DNA of 64,000 bases, taken from positions 558,001 to 622,000 of the forward strand of contig CAWEXD010000010.1 in assembly GCA_963812945.1 (NCBI GenBank). The letters run 5' to 3'. Below are positions 46,618 through 62,942 of this stretch, piece after piece. Position 1 is the stretch's first letter, and every line of letters starts with the position of its first letter. Under the pieces are notes generated by a model that saw only the letters and a list, made by a program, of their open reading frames with translations, did no database searches and was not told the origin of the DNA. Origin of the DNA: DASRDR01 sp963812945 [NCBI: uncultured Candidatus Rokubacteria bacterium]. GTDB lineage: Bacteria; Methylomirabilota; Methylomirabilia; Rokubacteriales. A program made the position numbers and the translations under genes.

Positions 46618-47700
46618 TCAAGCGGCGCGGGCGATCACGCCGCCTCCGACGACGACCTCGCCCCGGTAGAGCACGACGGACTGGCCCGGCGTGATCGCGT
46701 ACTGCGGCGCGTGGAGGCGCACCTCGATCCGGCCCCCCTCGAGCGGGACCACCCGGGCCGGCACGCGCGGCGCCCGGTGTCGGACCCGCGCCTCCACCTC
46801 GAGAGGCGCCTCGAGGGTGTCATGCGCGATCAGGTTCACCTGCTCGGCCACGAGGCGCGTCGCCCGCAGCGCCTCGCGCGGGCCCACCACGACGGCGTTC
46901 CGCGCCGGGTCCAGCTCGACCACGAACGCCGGGGCCGGCCCGAGGCGCCCCAGGCCGCGGCGCTGGCCGACCGTGTAGCCGCCCAGTCCCGCGTGTTCCC
47001 CGACGGTCCGTCCGGTCTCGTCGAGGATCGGGCCCGGACGGAACGCCTCGGGTGCCCGCGCGCGCAGGAACTCCCGGTAGTCGCCGCTCACGAAGCAGAG
47101 CTCCTGGCTCTCGGGCGCGGCCGCGGTCGCGAGCCCGAGCGCGCGGGCGCGGGCCCGGACCTCGGGCTTCTCAAGCCCGCCGAGGGGAAACCGCGCCCGG
47201 GCAAGCTGCGCCTGGCTGAGCGGCCACAGAAAGTAGCTCTGGTCCTTCGCCGCATCGCGCGCGGTGAGCAGGAGCACGCGCCCGGTCCGCGGGTCCGGGG
47301 CCACGCGCGCGTAGTGGCCCGTCGCGACGGCGCCCGCCTCCCATGCGAGGGCGCGCTGGAGCAGCGTCCCGAACTTCACCTCGCGATTGCAGACGACGCA
47401 CGGGCTCGGCGTGCGCCCCGCTCCGTACTCGCGCGTGAAGTCGGCCACGACGCGCTCGGCGAACTCGCGCTCGTGATTCAAGAGGTAGTAGGGGATGTCG
47501 AGCCGCCGCGCGACCTGGCGCGCCGCGGCCGCGGTCCCGGCCGAGCAGCAGGCGCCGAACCGCTGCGTCGCCTCGGTGGGCTCCGCCCAGGGCGCGGTCC
47601 GGAGCGTGACCCCGACCACCTCGTGCCCGGCGGCGCGGAGGAGAGCGGCCGCGACGGAGCTGTCCACCCCGCCGCTCATGCCGACTACAATGGCAGACAT
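46618..47700 (-). CDS. mnmA: tRNA-specific 2-thiouridylase
   Basis: The 360-residue enzyme thiolates wobble U34 of tRNA Lys, Glu and Gln. It has the PP-loop SGGVDSSVAAALL at the N-terminus, catalytic cysteines in SPCVVCNREVKFG and ELCFVSGDYREFLR, GHYARVAPD, and KDQSYFLWPLSQAQL. A C-terminal beta-barrel follows. It is located between parB and atpF, 20 bases after parB. Confidence 0.96.
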   Translation of the reverse strand: MSAIVVGMSGGVDSSVAAALLRAAGHEVVGVTLRTAPWAEPTEATQRFGACCSAGTAAAARQVARRLDIPYYLLNHEREFAERVVADFTREYGAGRTPSPCVVCNREVKFGTLLQRALAWEAGAVATGHYARVAPDPRTGRVLLLTARDAAKDQSYFLWPLSQAQLARARFPLGGLEKPEVRARARALGLATAAAPESQELCFVSGDYREFLRARAPEAFRPGPILDETGRTVGEHAGLGGYTVGQRRGLGRLGPAPAFVVELDPARNAVVVGPREALRATRLVAEQVNLIAHDTLEAPLEVEARVRHRAPRVPARVVPLEGGRIEVRLHAPQYAITPGQSVVLYRGEVVVGGGVIARAA

Positions 47701-47720
47701 TAGTAATTGCTCACTTTAGA

Positions 47721-48623
47721 TCACGGTAGCTGCGATGCCTGTGGGCCGCCGGTGAGGCGGGCGTGGATCCGCTCGAGCTCGGCCGCCGTCGGGCCGCCCG
47801 TCAAGCGGGCGTGGATCCGCTCGAGCTCCGCGCCCGAGGTGTAGGGCAGCTCGATCCGGCCCCGCAGCATCGTCCCGACCAGCCGGACTCGCGTCCCCAG
47901 CGCCTGGCGAAGCTCCTCCTCGAGCGCTTCGAGATCGGGTGCCCGCCGGCGCGCCTTGGGCCGACCGGACCGGCGGGCCTGGACACCGGCCTCCGTCGCC
48001 CGGACGGACCAGTCCTGCGTCAGGATCCGCTGGCGGAGGCGGAGCTGCGCCGCGGGTGAGGGGAGACCCAGGAGGGCCCGCGCGTGGCCCATCGTGAGGC
48101 GGCCTGCGCGGAGGTCCTCCTGGATCAGCGGGGGCAGCCGGAGCAGGCGGAGCGCGTTGGCGACGGACGACCGGTCCTTCCCCAACCGACGCGCCAGCTC
48201 CTCCTGGGTCCAGCCGAACTCCGCCAGGAGGCGCTGATAGGCATCCGCCGCCTCCAGCGGGTTGAGGTCTTCCCGGAGCAGGTTCTCGACGAGCGCCAGC
48301 TCCAGGGCCTCGGCGTCACTGGCCTCTCGCACGATCGCCGGGACCCGCGCCAGTCCCGCCTGCTGGGCGGCGCGCCAGCGTCGCTCCCCGACGAGGATCT
48401 CGTACTGCGTGCCGCGCGGCCGTACGACGAGCGGCTGGAGGATCCCGGAGGCCCGGATCGAGGCTGCCAGCTCCTCGATGGCCTGCGGGTCGAAATGACG
48501 CCGGGGCTGCTGCGGGTTCGGAACGAGGCTCTCGGTCGGCAGCTCCCGAAGCCGGCCGGTCTCCTCGCCCTCAGCGGGTGGGAGCAGGGCGTTCAGGCCC
48601 CGTCCGAGTGCGCGCTTCATCAC
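47721..48623 (-). CDS. parB: Chromosome-partitioning protein ParB
   Basis: The 300-residue CTP-dependent DNA clamp binds parS. It has the N-terminal ParA-contact KRALGRGLNALLP, the CTPase/ParB core (PNPQQPRRHFDPQAIEELAA, LVVRPRGTQYEILVGERRWR, ALVENLLREDLNPLEAADAY), the helix-turn-helix WTQEELARRLGKDRSSVANA, LRLLRLPPLIQEDLR and GHARALLGL. The C-terminal tail carries a 16-residue duplication (ELERIHARLTGGP twice). Its start overlaps the parA end by 53 bases. Confidence 0.96.
   Translation of the reverse strand: MMKRALGRGLNALLPPAEGEETGRLRELPTESLVPNPQQPRRHFDPQAIEELAASIRASGILQPLVVRPRGTQYEILVGERRWRAAQQAGLARVPAIVREASDAEALELALVENLLREDLNPLEAADAYQRLLAEFGWTQEELARRLGKDRSSVANALRLLRLPPLIQEDLRAGRLTMGHARALLGLPSPAAQLRLRQRILTQDWSVRATEAGVQARRSGRPKARRRAPDLEALEEELRQALGTRVRLVGTMLRGRIELPYTSGAELERIHARLTGGPTAAELERIHARLTGGPQASQLP
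47743..47838 (-). repeat. 48-bp tandem duplication in the parB 3' end
   Basis: Two 48-base units, at 47743 and 47791, both contain GCGTGGATCCGCTCGAGCTC and encode the repeated ELERIHARLTGGP tail of ParB. The frame is preserved, so it extends the dimerisation tail by 16 residues. Confidence 0.7.
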
Positions 48624-49401
48624 GTGCTACCACCTCCTTGGCCAGCTCCAGGTAGGCGAGGGCTCCGGGGGACCGGAGGTCGTACTCCAGGATGGACCGC
48701 CCGTGGCTGGGCGCCTCCGAGAGCCGGACGTTACGAGGGATCACCGTCGTGAACAGCCGACCCTTGAAGTGCCGCTCGACCTCGGCCCGGACCTGCGCCG
48801 TCAGCATCGTCCGGGCGTCGAAAAGCGTGAACACGATGCCCTCGATCTCGAGGGCGGCGTTGGCCCGGGTCCGGACCGTCTCGAGCGTCCGCACGAGCTG
48901 CGCCAGGCCCTCCAGGGCGTAGTACTCGCACTGGAGGGGGATGAGCGCGCCCTCCGCCGCGACGAGCGCGTTCAGGGTGAGGAGTCCGAGGGACGGAGGG
49001 CAGTCGATCACCAGGTAGCGAAACCGCCCGCGAAGCGGCGCCAGGGCCGCCCGGAGCCGGCCCTCGCGCCCGGGCGCGGTGACGAGCTCCACCTCGGCCC
49101 CGACCAGGTCCGGGCTTCCGGGCAGGAGGCTGAGCCCCGGAATCCCCGTGGCGCGAAGGCTTTCGCCGGCGGGGCGCCCCTCGACCAGCACGTCGTAGAT
49201 CGTCGGCCCCTCCGGGGACATCCCCCCCTCGGCGGACACCCCGGCCGTCGCGTTGGCCTGGGGATCCAGGTCGACCAGGAGCGTGGGCCGGCCGGCGACC
49301 GCCAGGGCGCTCGCCAGGTTAACGGCCGTCGTGGTCTTGCCGACGCCGCCCTTCTGGTTCACGACCGCGATGATGCGTCCCGGCTGTCCGTCGTGTTCCA
49401 C
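48571..49401 (-). CDS. parA: Chromosome-partitioning ATPase ParA (Soj)
   Basis: The 276-residue MinD/ParA ATPase has the deviant Walker A VVNQKGGVGKTTTAVNLASA at residues about 13-32, PTLLVDLDPQANATAGV, YLVIDCPPSLGLLTLNALVA, and FDARTMLTAQVRAEVERHFK. The frame opens with GTG at 49401, inside a parS-like palindrome. The P-loop coding region lies in the last 83 bases of rsmG, read in another frame. Confidence 0.95.
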   Translation of the reverse strand: MEHDGQPGRIIAVVNQKGGVGKTTTAVNLASALAVAGRPTLLVDLDPQANATAGVSAEGGMSPEGPTIYDVLVEGRPAGESLRATGIPGLSLLPGSPDLVGAEVELVTAPGREGRLRAALAPLRGRFRYLVIDCPPSLGLLTLNALVAAEGALIPLQCEYYALEGLAQLVRTLETVRTRANAALEIEGIVFTLFDARTMLTAQVRAEVERHFKGRLFTTVIPRNVRLSEAPSHGRSILEYDLRSPGALAYLELAKEVVARDEARTRTGPERPAPTR

Positions 49402-50047
49402 GTGGAACGTTCGCCTCCAGCTCCGCTCGCCGGATTATAAGAAACCGCCGCCGCCAGGGCAATTCCCCCGGGCCGGCGAGGGCGACCTCCCGCACCGTCC
49501 CGCGCGCCGGGGCCGCGGCGTGGCCCAGCGCCTGGACCAGGACGCCGTCGGGCCCGAGGAACGGTGCCGCCAGGGCTTCGGCCTCGCTACCGCCGGCGAC
49601 CGCGCGCATCGTCACGGTCTGGAACCGGCCGGCCAGGGGCCCGTCGCCCAGCGCCTCCGCCCGGCCCTCCTCCACGGTCACCCCGGTCAGGCCGAGCCGG
49701 CGGCTGACGTCCCGCAGGAAGTTCACGCGTCGGCGCGTCGCCTCGAGCAGAACCACCTCCCAGGCGGGCCGGGCGAGCTTCACGACCAGGCCCGGGACGC
49801 CGGCGCCACTGCCGATGTCGAGCAGCGGAGGGCCCGGGGGCGGTACCACCCGGAGCAGCATGAGGGACTCGACCAGGAGGTGACGCACCCGCAGGGCCGG
49901 GCTCGCATACCCCGTCAGGCGGCCGATCCGCTCCCAGCGGGCGAGGGCGGCCAGATAGGCGCGGGTCTGCGCCTCGAAATCGGGCGGGAGCCCGAGATCA
50001 AGCGCCGCCGTCGCTGCCCGTAGCTCGGCCCAGGGATCGCCAGCCAC
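49319..50047 (-). CDS. rsmG: 16S rRNA (guanine527-N7)-methyltransferase RsmG
   Basis: The 242-residue SAM enzyme shows YLAALARWERIGRLTGY, the RHLLVESLMLLRVV segment, motif I LLDIGSGAGVPGLVVKLARP, EVVLLEATRRRVNFLRDVSR, and the later VTMRAVAG. The last about 27 codons run across the parA start in another frame, giving an Arg-rich C-terminal extension beyond the family norm. The N-terminal end overlaps yidC by 50 bases. Confidence 0.9.
   Translation of the reverse strand: MAGDPWAELRAATAALDLGLPPDFEAQTRAYLAALARWERIGRLTGYASPALRVRHLLVESLMLLRVVPPPGPPLLDIGSGAGVPGLVVKLARPAWEVVLLEATRRRVNFLRDVSRRLGLTGVTVEEGRAEALGDGPLAGRFQTVTMRAVAGGSEAEALAAPFLGPDGVLVQALGHAAAPARGTVREVALAGPGELPWRRRFLIIRRAELEANVPRGTRRTAGTHHRGREPEGRRRQDHDGR
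49394..49409. promoter_or_regulatory. parS-like ParB-binding site
   Basis: TGTTCCACGTGGAACG contains the perfect palindrome GTTCCACGTGGAAC, a recognised variant of the bacterial parS consensus (TGTTTCACGTGAAACA). It overlaps the GTG start codon of parA, so ParB binding could also repress parA-parB. Confidence 0.8.
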
Positions 50048-51794
50048 GCCGGGCCTTCCTGGGCCCCGCCTCGCCCTTGGGTGCGGGGGTGCCCGTCCGC
50101 CCGCTGTCCCCCGACCGCGCCCAGTTCCGGTCGATCAGATACTGCTGCCCGATCGTGAGCACGTTGTTGACGAACCAGTAGAGCACGAGACCGGTCGGGA
50201 ACTCCAGGAACATAAAGGTAAAAACGACCGGCATGATCATCATGATCTGGGCCTGGCGGGGATCCCCCACCGTGGGCGTCATCTTCTGCTGCACGAGCAT
50301 CGAGACGCCCATCAGGATCGGCAGGACGTAGTAGGGGTCCTTCTTCGACAGGTCCGTGATCCAGAGCATGAAGGGGGCGCCCTGGAGCTCCACCGAGTAC
50401 TGGAGCGTGAGGTACAGGGCGTAGAAGATGGGGATCTGCACCACCATCGGGAGGCAGCCGCCCATCGGGTTCACGCCCTGCTTCTTGAAAATGTCCATCT
50501 GCTCGCGCTGGAATCGCTGGGGGTCGGAGCGGTACTTCGAGCGGAGCGCGTTCAGCTGCGGCTGGAGCGCCTGCATCTGCTTCATCGAGCGCATGCTCTT
50601 GAGCGACAGCGGATAGAAGACCACCTTCACGAGCACCGTGAGCAGGATGATCGCCACGCCGTAGTTCTGCCCCGGGAGCCACGTCCCGAAGAGGTTCATC
50701 AGCCAGAGGAGCGGCACGCAGAACCACCACATGGGGAACAGCACCCACGCGAATCGCCCGTAGTTCCGCGCCTGCGCTGCCTCCAGCCCCACGCCCTGGC
50801 CCCGCAGCTGATCCCACCGCTTGGGCCCCACGAAGAGATCGCCGCCGCCCTCCCACGTCTGACCGGCGGCCGGCTGGATGCCGCGGAACACGAAGCCCAC
50901 CTGAGCCACGTCCTTGGCTCGCCCGCGCCCCAGCGCGCTGCCCGCGCGGCGCATCAGGGCGGCGATGAAGAAGTCGTCCTCCAGCGCCGCCCACCGGTGC
51001 TCGTCGCCCACGATCGCGTCCGGCACGAGCATCGGGTCCTTCAGGGCCGGCCCGCCGGGCGAGTCCTTCGCGTCCTGCAGCGCCGGCGCGGGCGCCTCGT
51101 AGGCCGTGGGATCGCCCGCGGCCTCGTCCACCAGGATCCGCCCCAGGAGGTGCTGGCCGTCCTTCGCCTCGCCGAACGTATGCCACGGCTGGTCGGCGGT
51201 GGCCCCGGGCTGGGCGACCGGCGTGGTCCAGTACATCACCAGGTCGAGCGGGCCCGCGGCACGGGCCGATCCCTCGACGTGAAGCGTCGCCCCCACCCGG
51301 AAGGTGTCGGCCTGGAACTCGAGGGTCCGCCGGATGCGAAGCCCGTCCGCCGTGGTCCCGCGAAACGTCAGCCGCCCGGTCGGGACCGCCCCGCCGATCT
51401 CGACCCGCGACGCGTCGGGAGCGAGGGCCACGATCTCGGGCGCCTGTCCGGGCCGCTGCACGGCCACGGCCAGGGGCCGCAGTGCCCCGCTGATCATGAG
51501 TCGCCGCGGCGTCCAGTGCTCGATGGTCCACGCGGTCACGCTGCCGTCCCCGGCGAAGCTCACCCGATAGAGGGGCGTGATCACCTCGGCCACCGGAGGC
51601 GCGGCGACGGTCGCGCGCGGCACCGGGACCGGCTGCGGCGCGGCAGCCCCGCCGCCGGGGCCCGCCGGGCCGGTGGCCTCCGGCTTCACGGGGGACTGGC
51701 GGACGGGCGGCGCCGCGGGCCCGCCAAGAAAGAACTGCCAGCCGAGGAGGACCGCGATCGACAGGGCGATCGCTATAAGTGCGCGTTTTTCCAT
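49998..51794 (-). CDS. yidC: Membrane protein insertase YidC
   Basis: The 598-residue protein has the N-terminal anchor RALIAIALSIAVLLGWQFFL, a large periplasmic beta domain, and the conserved C-terminal five-helix insertase core: NYGVAIILLTVLVKVVFYPL, SLKSMRSMKQMQALQPQLNA, then KQGVNPMGGCLPMVVQIPIF and the final hydrophobic segments with VLTIGQQYLIDRNWA. This is the Gram-negative long form. It inserts membrane proteins such as ATP synthase c. It sits between rnpA and rsmG. Confidence 0.96.
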   Translation of the reverse strand: MEKRALIAIALSIAVLLGWQFFLGGPAAPPVRQSPVKPEATGPAGPGGGAAAPQPVPVPRATVAAPPVAEVITPLYRVSFAGDGSVTAWTIEHWTPRRLMISGALRPLAVAVQRPGQAPEIVALAPDASRVEIGGAVPTGRLTFRGTTADGLRIRRTLEFQADTFRVGATLHVEGSARAAGPLDLVMYWTTPVAQPGATADQPWHTFGEAKDGQHLLGRILVDEAAGDPTAYEAPAPALQDAKDSPGGPALKDPMLVPDAIVGDEHRWAALEDDFFIAALMRRAGSALGRGRAKDVAQVGFVFRGIQPAAGQTWEGGGDLFVGPKRWDQLRGQGVGLEAAQARNYGRFAWVLFPMWWFCVPLLWLMNLFGTWLPGQNYGVAIILLTVLVKVVFYPLSLKSMRSMKQMQALQPQLNALRSKYRSDPQRFQREQMDIFKKQGVNPMGGCLPMVVQIPIFYALYLTLQYSVELQGAPFMLWITDLSKKDPYYVLPILMGVSMLVQQKMTPTVGDPRQAQIMMIMPVVFTFMFLEFPTGLVLYWFVNNVLTIGQQYLIDRNWARSGDSGRTGTPAPKGEAGPRKARRGWRSLGRATGSDGGA

Positions 51795-51805
51795 TCTTTT
51801 ATGCT

Positions 51806-52174
51806 CTATTGACTCCGCCGCACCGCCGCGGCCAGGGCGCCGCTCATTGCGGCCACCAGCCCTTCAAACGGAACCGTCAGCGCTCCTCGGCGGGCGATGA
51901 AGCAGAGGCGGAGGCCCTCCGGCGGGAGCTGGGCACATTGCCGCCGGTACGCCTCCCGGAGGCGTCGCCGCGCCCGGTTCCTCACCACGCTCCCCCCGAG
52001 CCGGCGACCCGCGACGAAGCCCGCGGCGCGGGCTCCGGGCTCTCGCATCCACAGGAGGACGAAGGCAGGGCCCTCGACGCGCGCCCCGCGGTGAAACAGC
52101 CGGTCGAACTCGGCCCGAGACCGGAGCCGCTCCGCCCGCGGCAGCCCCGCGCGCGCGGGCGGCGCCGCGGGCAC
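51806..52174 (-). CDS. rnpA: Ribonuclease P protein component
   Basis: The 122-residue basic protein supports RNase P RNA in processing tRNA 5' ends. It has the LRSRAEFDRLFHRGARVEGP start, VAGRRLGGSVVRNRARRRLR (RNR motif) and EAYRRQCAQLPPEGLRLCFI. No yidD gene is seen between it and yidC; the gap is only 11 bases. GTG start. Confidence 0.93.
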   Translation of the reverse strand: MPAAPPARAGLPRAERLRSRAEFDRLFHRGARVEGPAFVLLWMREPGARAAGFVAGRRLGGSVVRNRARRRLREAYRRQCAQLPPEGLRLCFIARRGALTVPFEGLVAAMSGALAAAVRRSQ

Positions 52175-52178
52175 GCGG

Positions 52179-52313
52179 CTAGCCTGTCAGCCGGCGCCGA
52201 CCCTTGGCGCGCCGGCGCTTCAGCACCTTCCGGCCGCCCTTCGTGGCCATGCGCTGGCGGAACCCGTGCGTCTTGGCCCGCCGGCGCCGGTTCGGTTGAA
52301 ACGTCCGCTTCAC
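52179..52313 (-). CDS. rpmH: 50S ribosomal protein L34
   Basis: The 44-residue protein reads [20 protein letters not shown] then [20 protein letters not shown], the canonical L34 sequence. It begins with GTG after GAGGAGG. It is four bases before rnpA, the standard pair, and divergent from dnaA. Confidence 0.97.
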   Translation of the reverse strand: MKRTFQPNRRRRAKTHGFRQRMATKGGRKVLKRRRAKGRRRLTG

Positions 52314-52616
52314 CGCGTCCTCCTCGTGGATGCAATGCGCACAGCCCGCCCATCCTACAGACCGCGCCTAGAGCGCGTCAAGCGCCGGGCCGCGCGGCGC
52401 GGACGCCTGACCCCGTTGCTGCCCCGAAGATCACCGTGCTATGGTGGGCCGCTCGGTCCGGACCCAAGACGCGCGCGCGCTCGTCGCCGCCCGCGTCGCG
52501 GCGCCACGGGCCGCGCAGGCGATCGAGTGTGTCACGCGACGACGGCAGGCTCCCCGGAGTTATCCACCGCGGTGGATAAGTGTGTGTGTAACTCACGCCC
52601 GTAGGAAGGCCCGGTC
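52314..52616. promoter_or_regulatory. rpmH-dnaA intergenic region with an inverted DnaA-box pair
   Basis: TTATCCACC at 52560-52568 and GGTGGATAA at 52571-52579 form an inverted pair of near-consensus DnaA boxes (TTATCCACA), directly before a GT-rich run and the dnaA start. This suggests autoregulation of dnaA and/or part of oriC. The rpmH and dnaA promoters must diverge here. Confidence 0.7.
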
Positions 52617-53921
<1,305 letters not shown>

Positions 53922-54111
53922 GCCGCGTCGTCCACGACGCTCCCCAACCGGTCCCGCGCCTGTCCACTGCCATCCCCCGACTTGTCCCCACGTCGCCGCG
54001 TGACGCACGGCCGCGCGGGGCGCACGCGCGCGCCTCGTCGGGCTCTTATCCCCAGCCCCTACTACTACTACGACGACGGTTTTGTCTTTCTCAGGAGGGA
54101 TACTAAGATCT
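53922..54111 (+). promoter_or_regulatory. Putative oriC unwinding element between dnaA and dnaN
   Basis: A DnaA-box-like TTATCCCCA (54046-54054) is followed by GCCCC, then TACTACTACTAC (54060-54071) whose lower strand reads 3'-GAT repeats, the DnaA-trio pattern. A T-rich run TTTTGTCTTTCTC (54080-54092) comes next. A further TTGTCCCCA lies at 53982. This is the order of the known basal unwinding system. The dnaN ribosome binding site AGGAGGG follows at once. Confidence 0.65.
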
Positions 54112-55221
54112 ATGAACTTCCAGGTTGCCCGCGAGCCGCTCCTGCGCGCACTCCAGCTCCTGCAGAACATCGTCGAGCCCCGCCAGACGCTCCCGATTCT
54201 GGCCAACGTCCTGATCGAGGCCCGGGAGACCGGGCTGCGCCTCGCGGCCACCGATCTCGAGGTCGGCGCCCGGGTCGCCGTCCCCGGCACCGTGACCGAG
54301 AGCGGCGCCATCACGCTGGCCGCGCGCAAACTGGTGGAGCTCGTCCGTGAGCTGCCGGCGCAGCCCGTGACCTTCACGCTCCTCGACAACGGGTGGGTGA
54401 AGCTCACCTGCGGCGGCGCGCGCTTCAGCCTGGTCGGGCTGCCGGCCGACGAGTATCCGCCGCTCGACGTGGACGGGGTCGCGGGCAGTCTGGGTGTGGA
54501 GGCCGGGCTCCTCAGGGGCATGGTCGCCCGGACCAGCTACGCCATGTCGCAGGACGAGAGCCGGCCCTTCCTCAACGGGCTCTACGTCGTGGCGCGGAAG
54601 CAGGAGCTCCGGCTGGTGGCGACCGACGGCCACCGGCTGGCGCTCGCGCGGAGCCCCGTGGATGCCGACGTGGAGATGGCGGGCATCGTGCCCCGCAAGG
54701 CCGTCCAGGAGCTGACCCGCGTGCTGGGCGGGGCGGAGCGGGTGGATCTGGCCATCGGGGAGAGCAAGTTCTTCGTGCGCACGGAGGGCTTCGAGCTCGT
54801 GTCCAAGCTGGTCGAGGGGCAATTCCCGAACTACGAGCAGGTCATCCCGAAGTCGTCGCCCCTCAAGGTGGTCGTCGAGCGGGAGCCCCTCTTGGCGGCG
54901 ATCCGGCGGGTCGCGGTCGTCGCCGACGACCGGACGCGGCCCGTGCGCCTGACCGCGACCGAGGGGCAGGTGCGGCTCTCGGCCCAGAGCCAGGAGCTCG
55001 GCGAGGCCGAGGAGACCCTTCCCGCCGAGTACCAGGGCGACGAGCTGACGATCGGATTCAACGCGCGGTACGTGCTCGACGCGCTGGGCCCGATGGATCG
55101 CCCGTGGACGGTCATGGGGCTCAAGGATGGGCTCAGTCCGGGCGTGCTGCTGGGCGCTACGGAGCGAGACAGCGCGCCGGACGACACGTATCGCTGTGTT
55201 ATAATGCCGATGCGCATGTGA
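54112..55221 (+). CDS. dnaN: DNA polymerase III beta sliding clamp
   Basis: The 369-residue clamp starts MNFQVAREPLLRALQLLQNI and has PRQTLPILANVLIEARETGL, LAATDLEVGARVAVPG, the PFLNGLYVVARKQELRLVAT then DGHRLALAR segment, and the C-terminal VIMPMRM. Three clamp domains are covered. ATG at 54112 follows AGGAGGG; a frame from 54082 is spurious. Confidence 0.98.
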   Translation: MNFQVAREPLLRALQLLQNIVEPRQTLPILANVLIEARETGLRLAATDLEVGARVAVPGTVTESGAITLAARKLVELVRELPAQPVTFTLLDNGWVKLTCGGARFSLVGLPADEYPPLDVDGVAGSLGVEAGLLRGMVARTSYAMSQDESRPFLNGLYVVARKQELRLVATDGHRLALARSPVDADVEMAGIVPRKAVQELTRVLGGAERVDLAIGESKFFVRTEGFELVSKLVEGQFPNYEQVIPKSSPLKVVVEREPLLAAIRRVAVVADDRTRPVRLTATEGQVRLSAQSQELGEAEETLPAEYQGDELTIGFNARYVLDALGPMDRPWTVMGLKDGLSPGVLLGATERDSAPDDTYRCVIMPMRM

Positions 55222-55238
55222 GGGGAGGCCCGCCCGGG

Positions 55239-58750
<3,512 letters not shown>

Positions 58751-58789
58751 TGCCCCGGACACGCCCGGTCCGGTCCGCGGGAGCGCCTG

Positions 58790-62501
<3,712 letters not shown>

Positions 62502-62605
62502 GCGGGGCCCACCACCTCGCTCGCACGCATGCCGGCGCCCGGCGTCGGCGCGCCCGCTGCGGCGCCTTGGGAGGGCGGAGTCCCGGGTGTGCGATCATGG
62601 GCCCA

Positions 62606-62644
62606 GGAGGGGTGGCCGAGCGGTTGAAGGCGCCGGTCTTGAAA
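62606..62644 (+). pseudogene. tRNA-Ser (TGA), 5' half only
   Basis: GGAGGGGTGGCCGAGCGG then TTGAAGGCGCCGGTCTTGAAA matches the acceptor 5' strand, D arm and anticodon loop (anticodon TGA) of tRNA-Ser. The sequence diverges immediately after the loop (GTGGACC instead of ACCGG). No variable arm, T arm or CCCCTCC acceptor complement occurs in the following 1.3 kb, so the gene is cut, probably by integration in the anticodon loop. Confidence 0.8.
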
Positions 62645-62772
62645 GTGGACCCGGCACCTCCGGACACTCCGGCACTTCCGCCCGCTCCCATATCTGATCC
62701 GCTCTTACGCGACGGACAGGAATCTCCTCCGTCTCCCTGAGGGCCCCTGTTCCCCCTCGTTTGAGGCGCCGA

Positions 62773-62794
62773 GGGCACATGAAAGGGCACATGA
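62773..62794. repeat. Two direct GGGCACATGA repeats
   Basis: GGGCACATGA occurs at 62773 and 62785, a 12-base period, about 130 bases past the cut tRNA-Ser. Position and form suggest integrase arm-binding sites like those beside the tRNA-Arg copy at 4004. Confidence 0.5.
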
Positions 62795-62942
62795 TTCTGG
62801 GCGCCGCCCCGCGTCGTTGCCCAAGGCGCCCCGTGGTCTCGATCCAGAGTGGCGCCCGGACAGGATCGGAGTGGCGGGGTCTCTGGTCGAACAGTTCTCC
62901 AATACCCACGCGAGCAGGCGACCGGAGTTCACGGAGACGGCC

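Noticed and set aside
62606-62942. Group I intron in tRNA-Ser
   Set aside because: The break is just after the anticodon loop and no 3' tRNA half or intron core (P3-P8) is seen in the following sequence.
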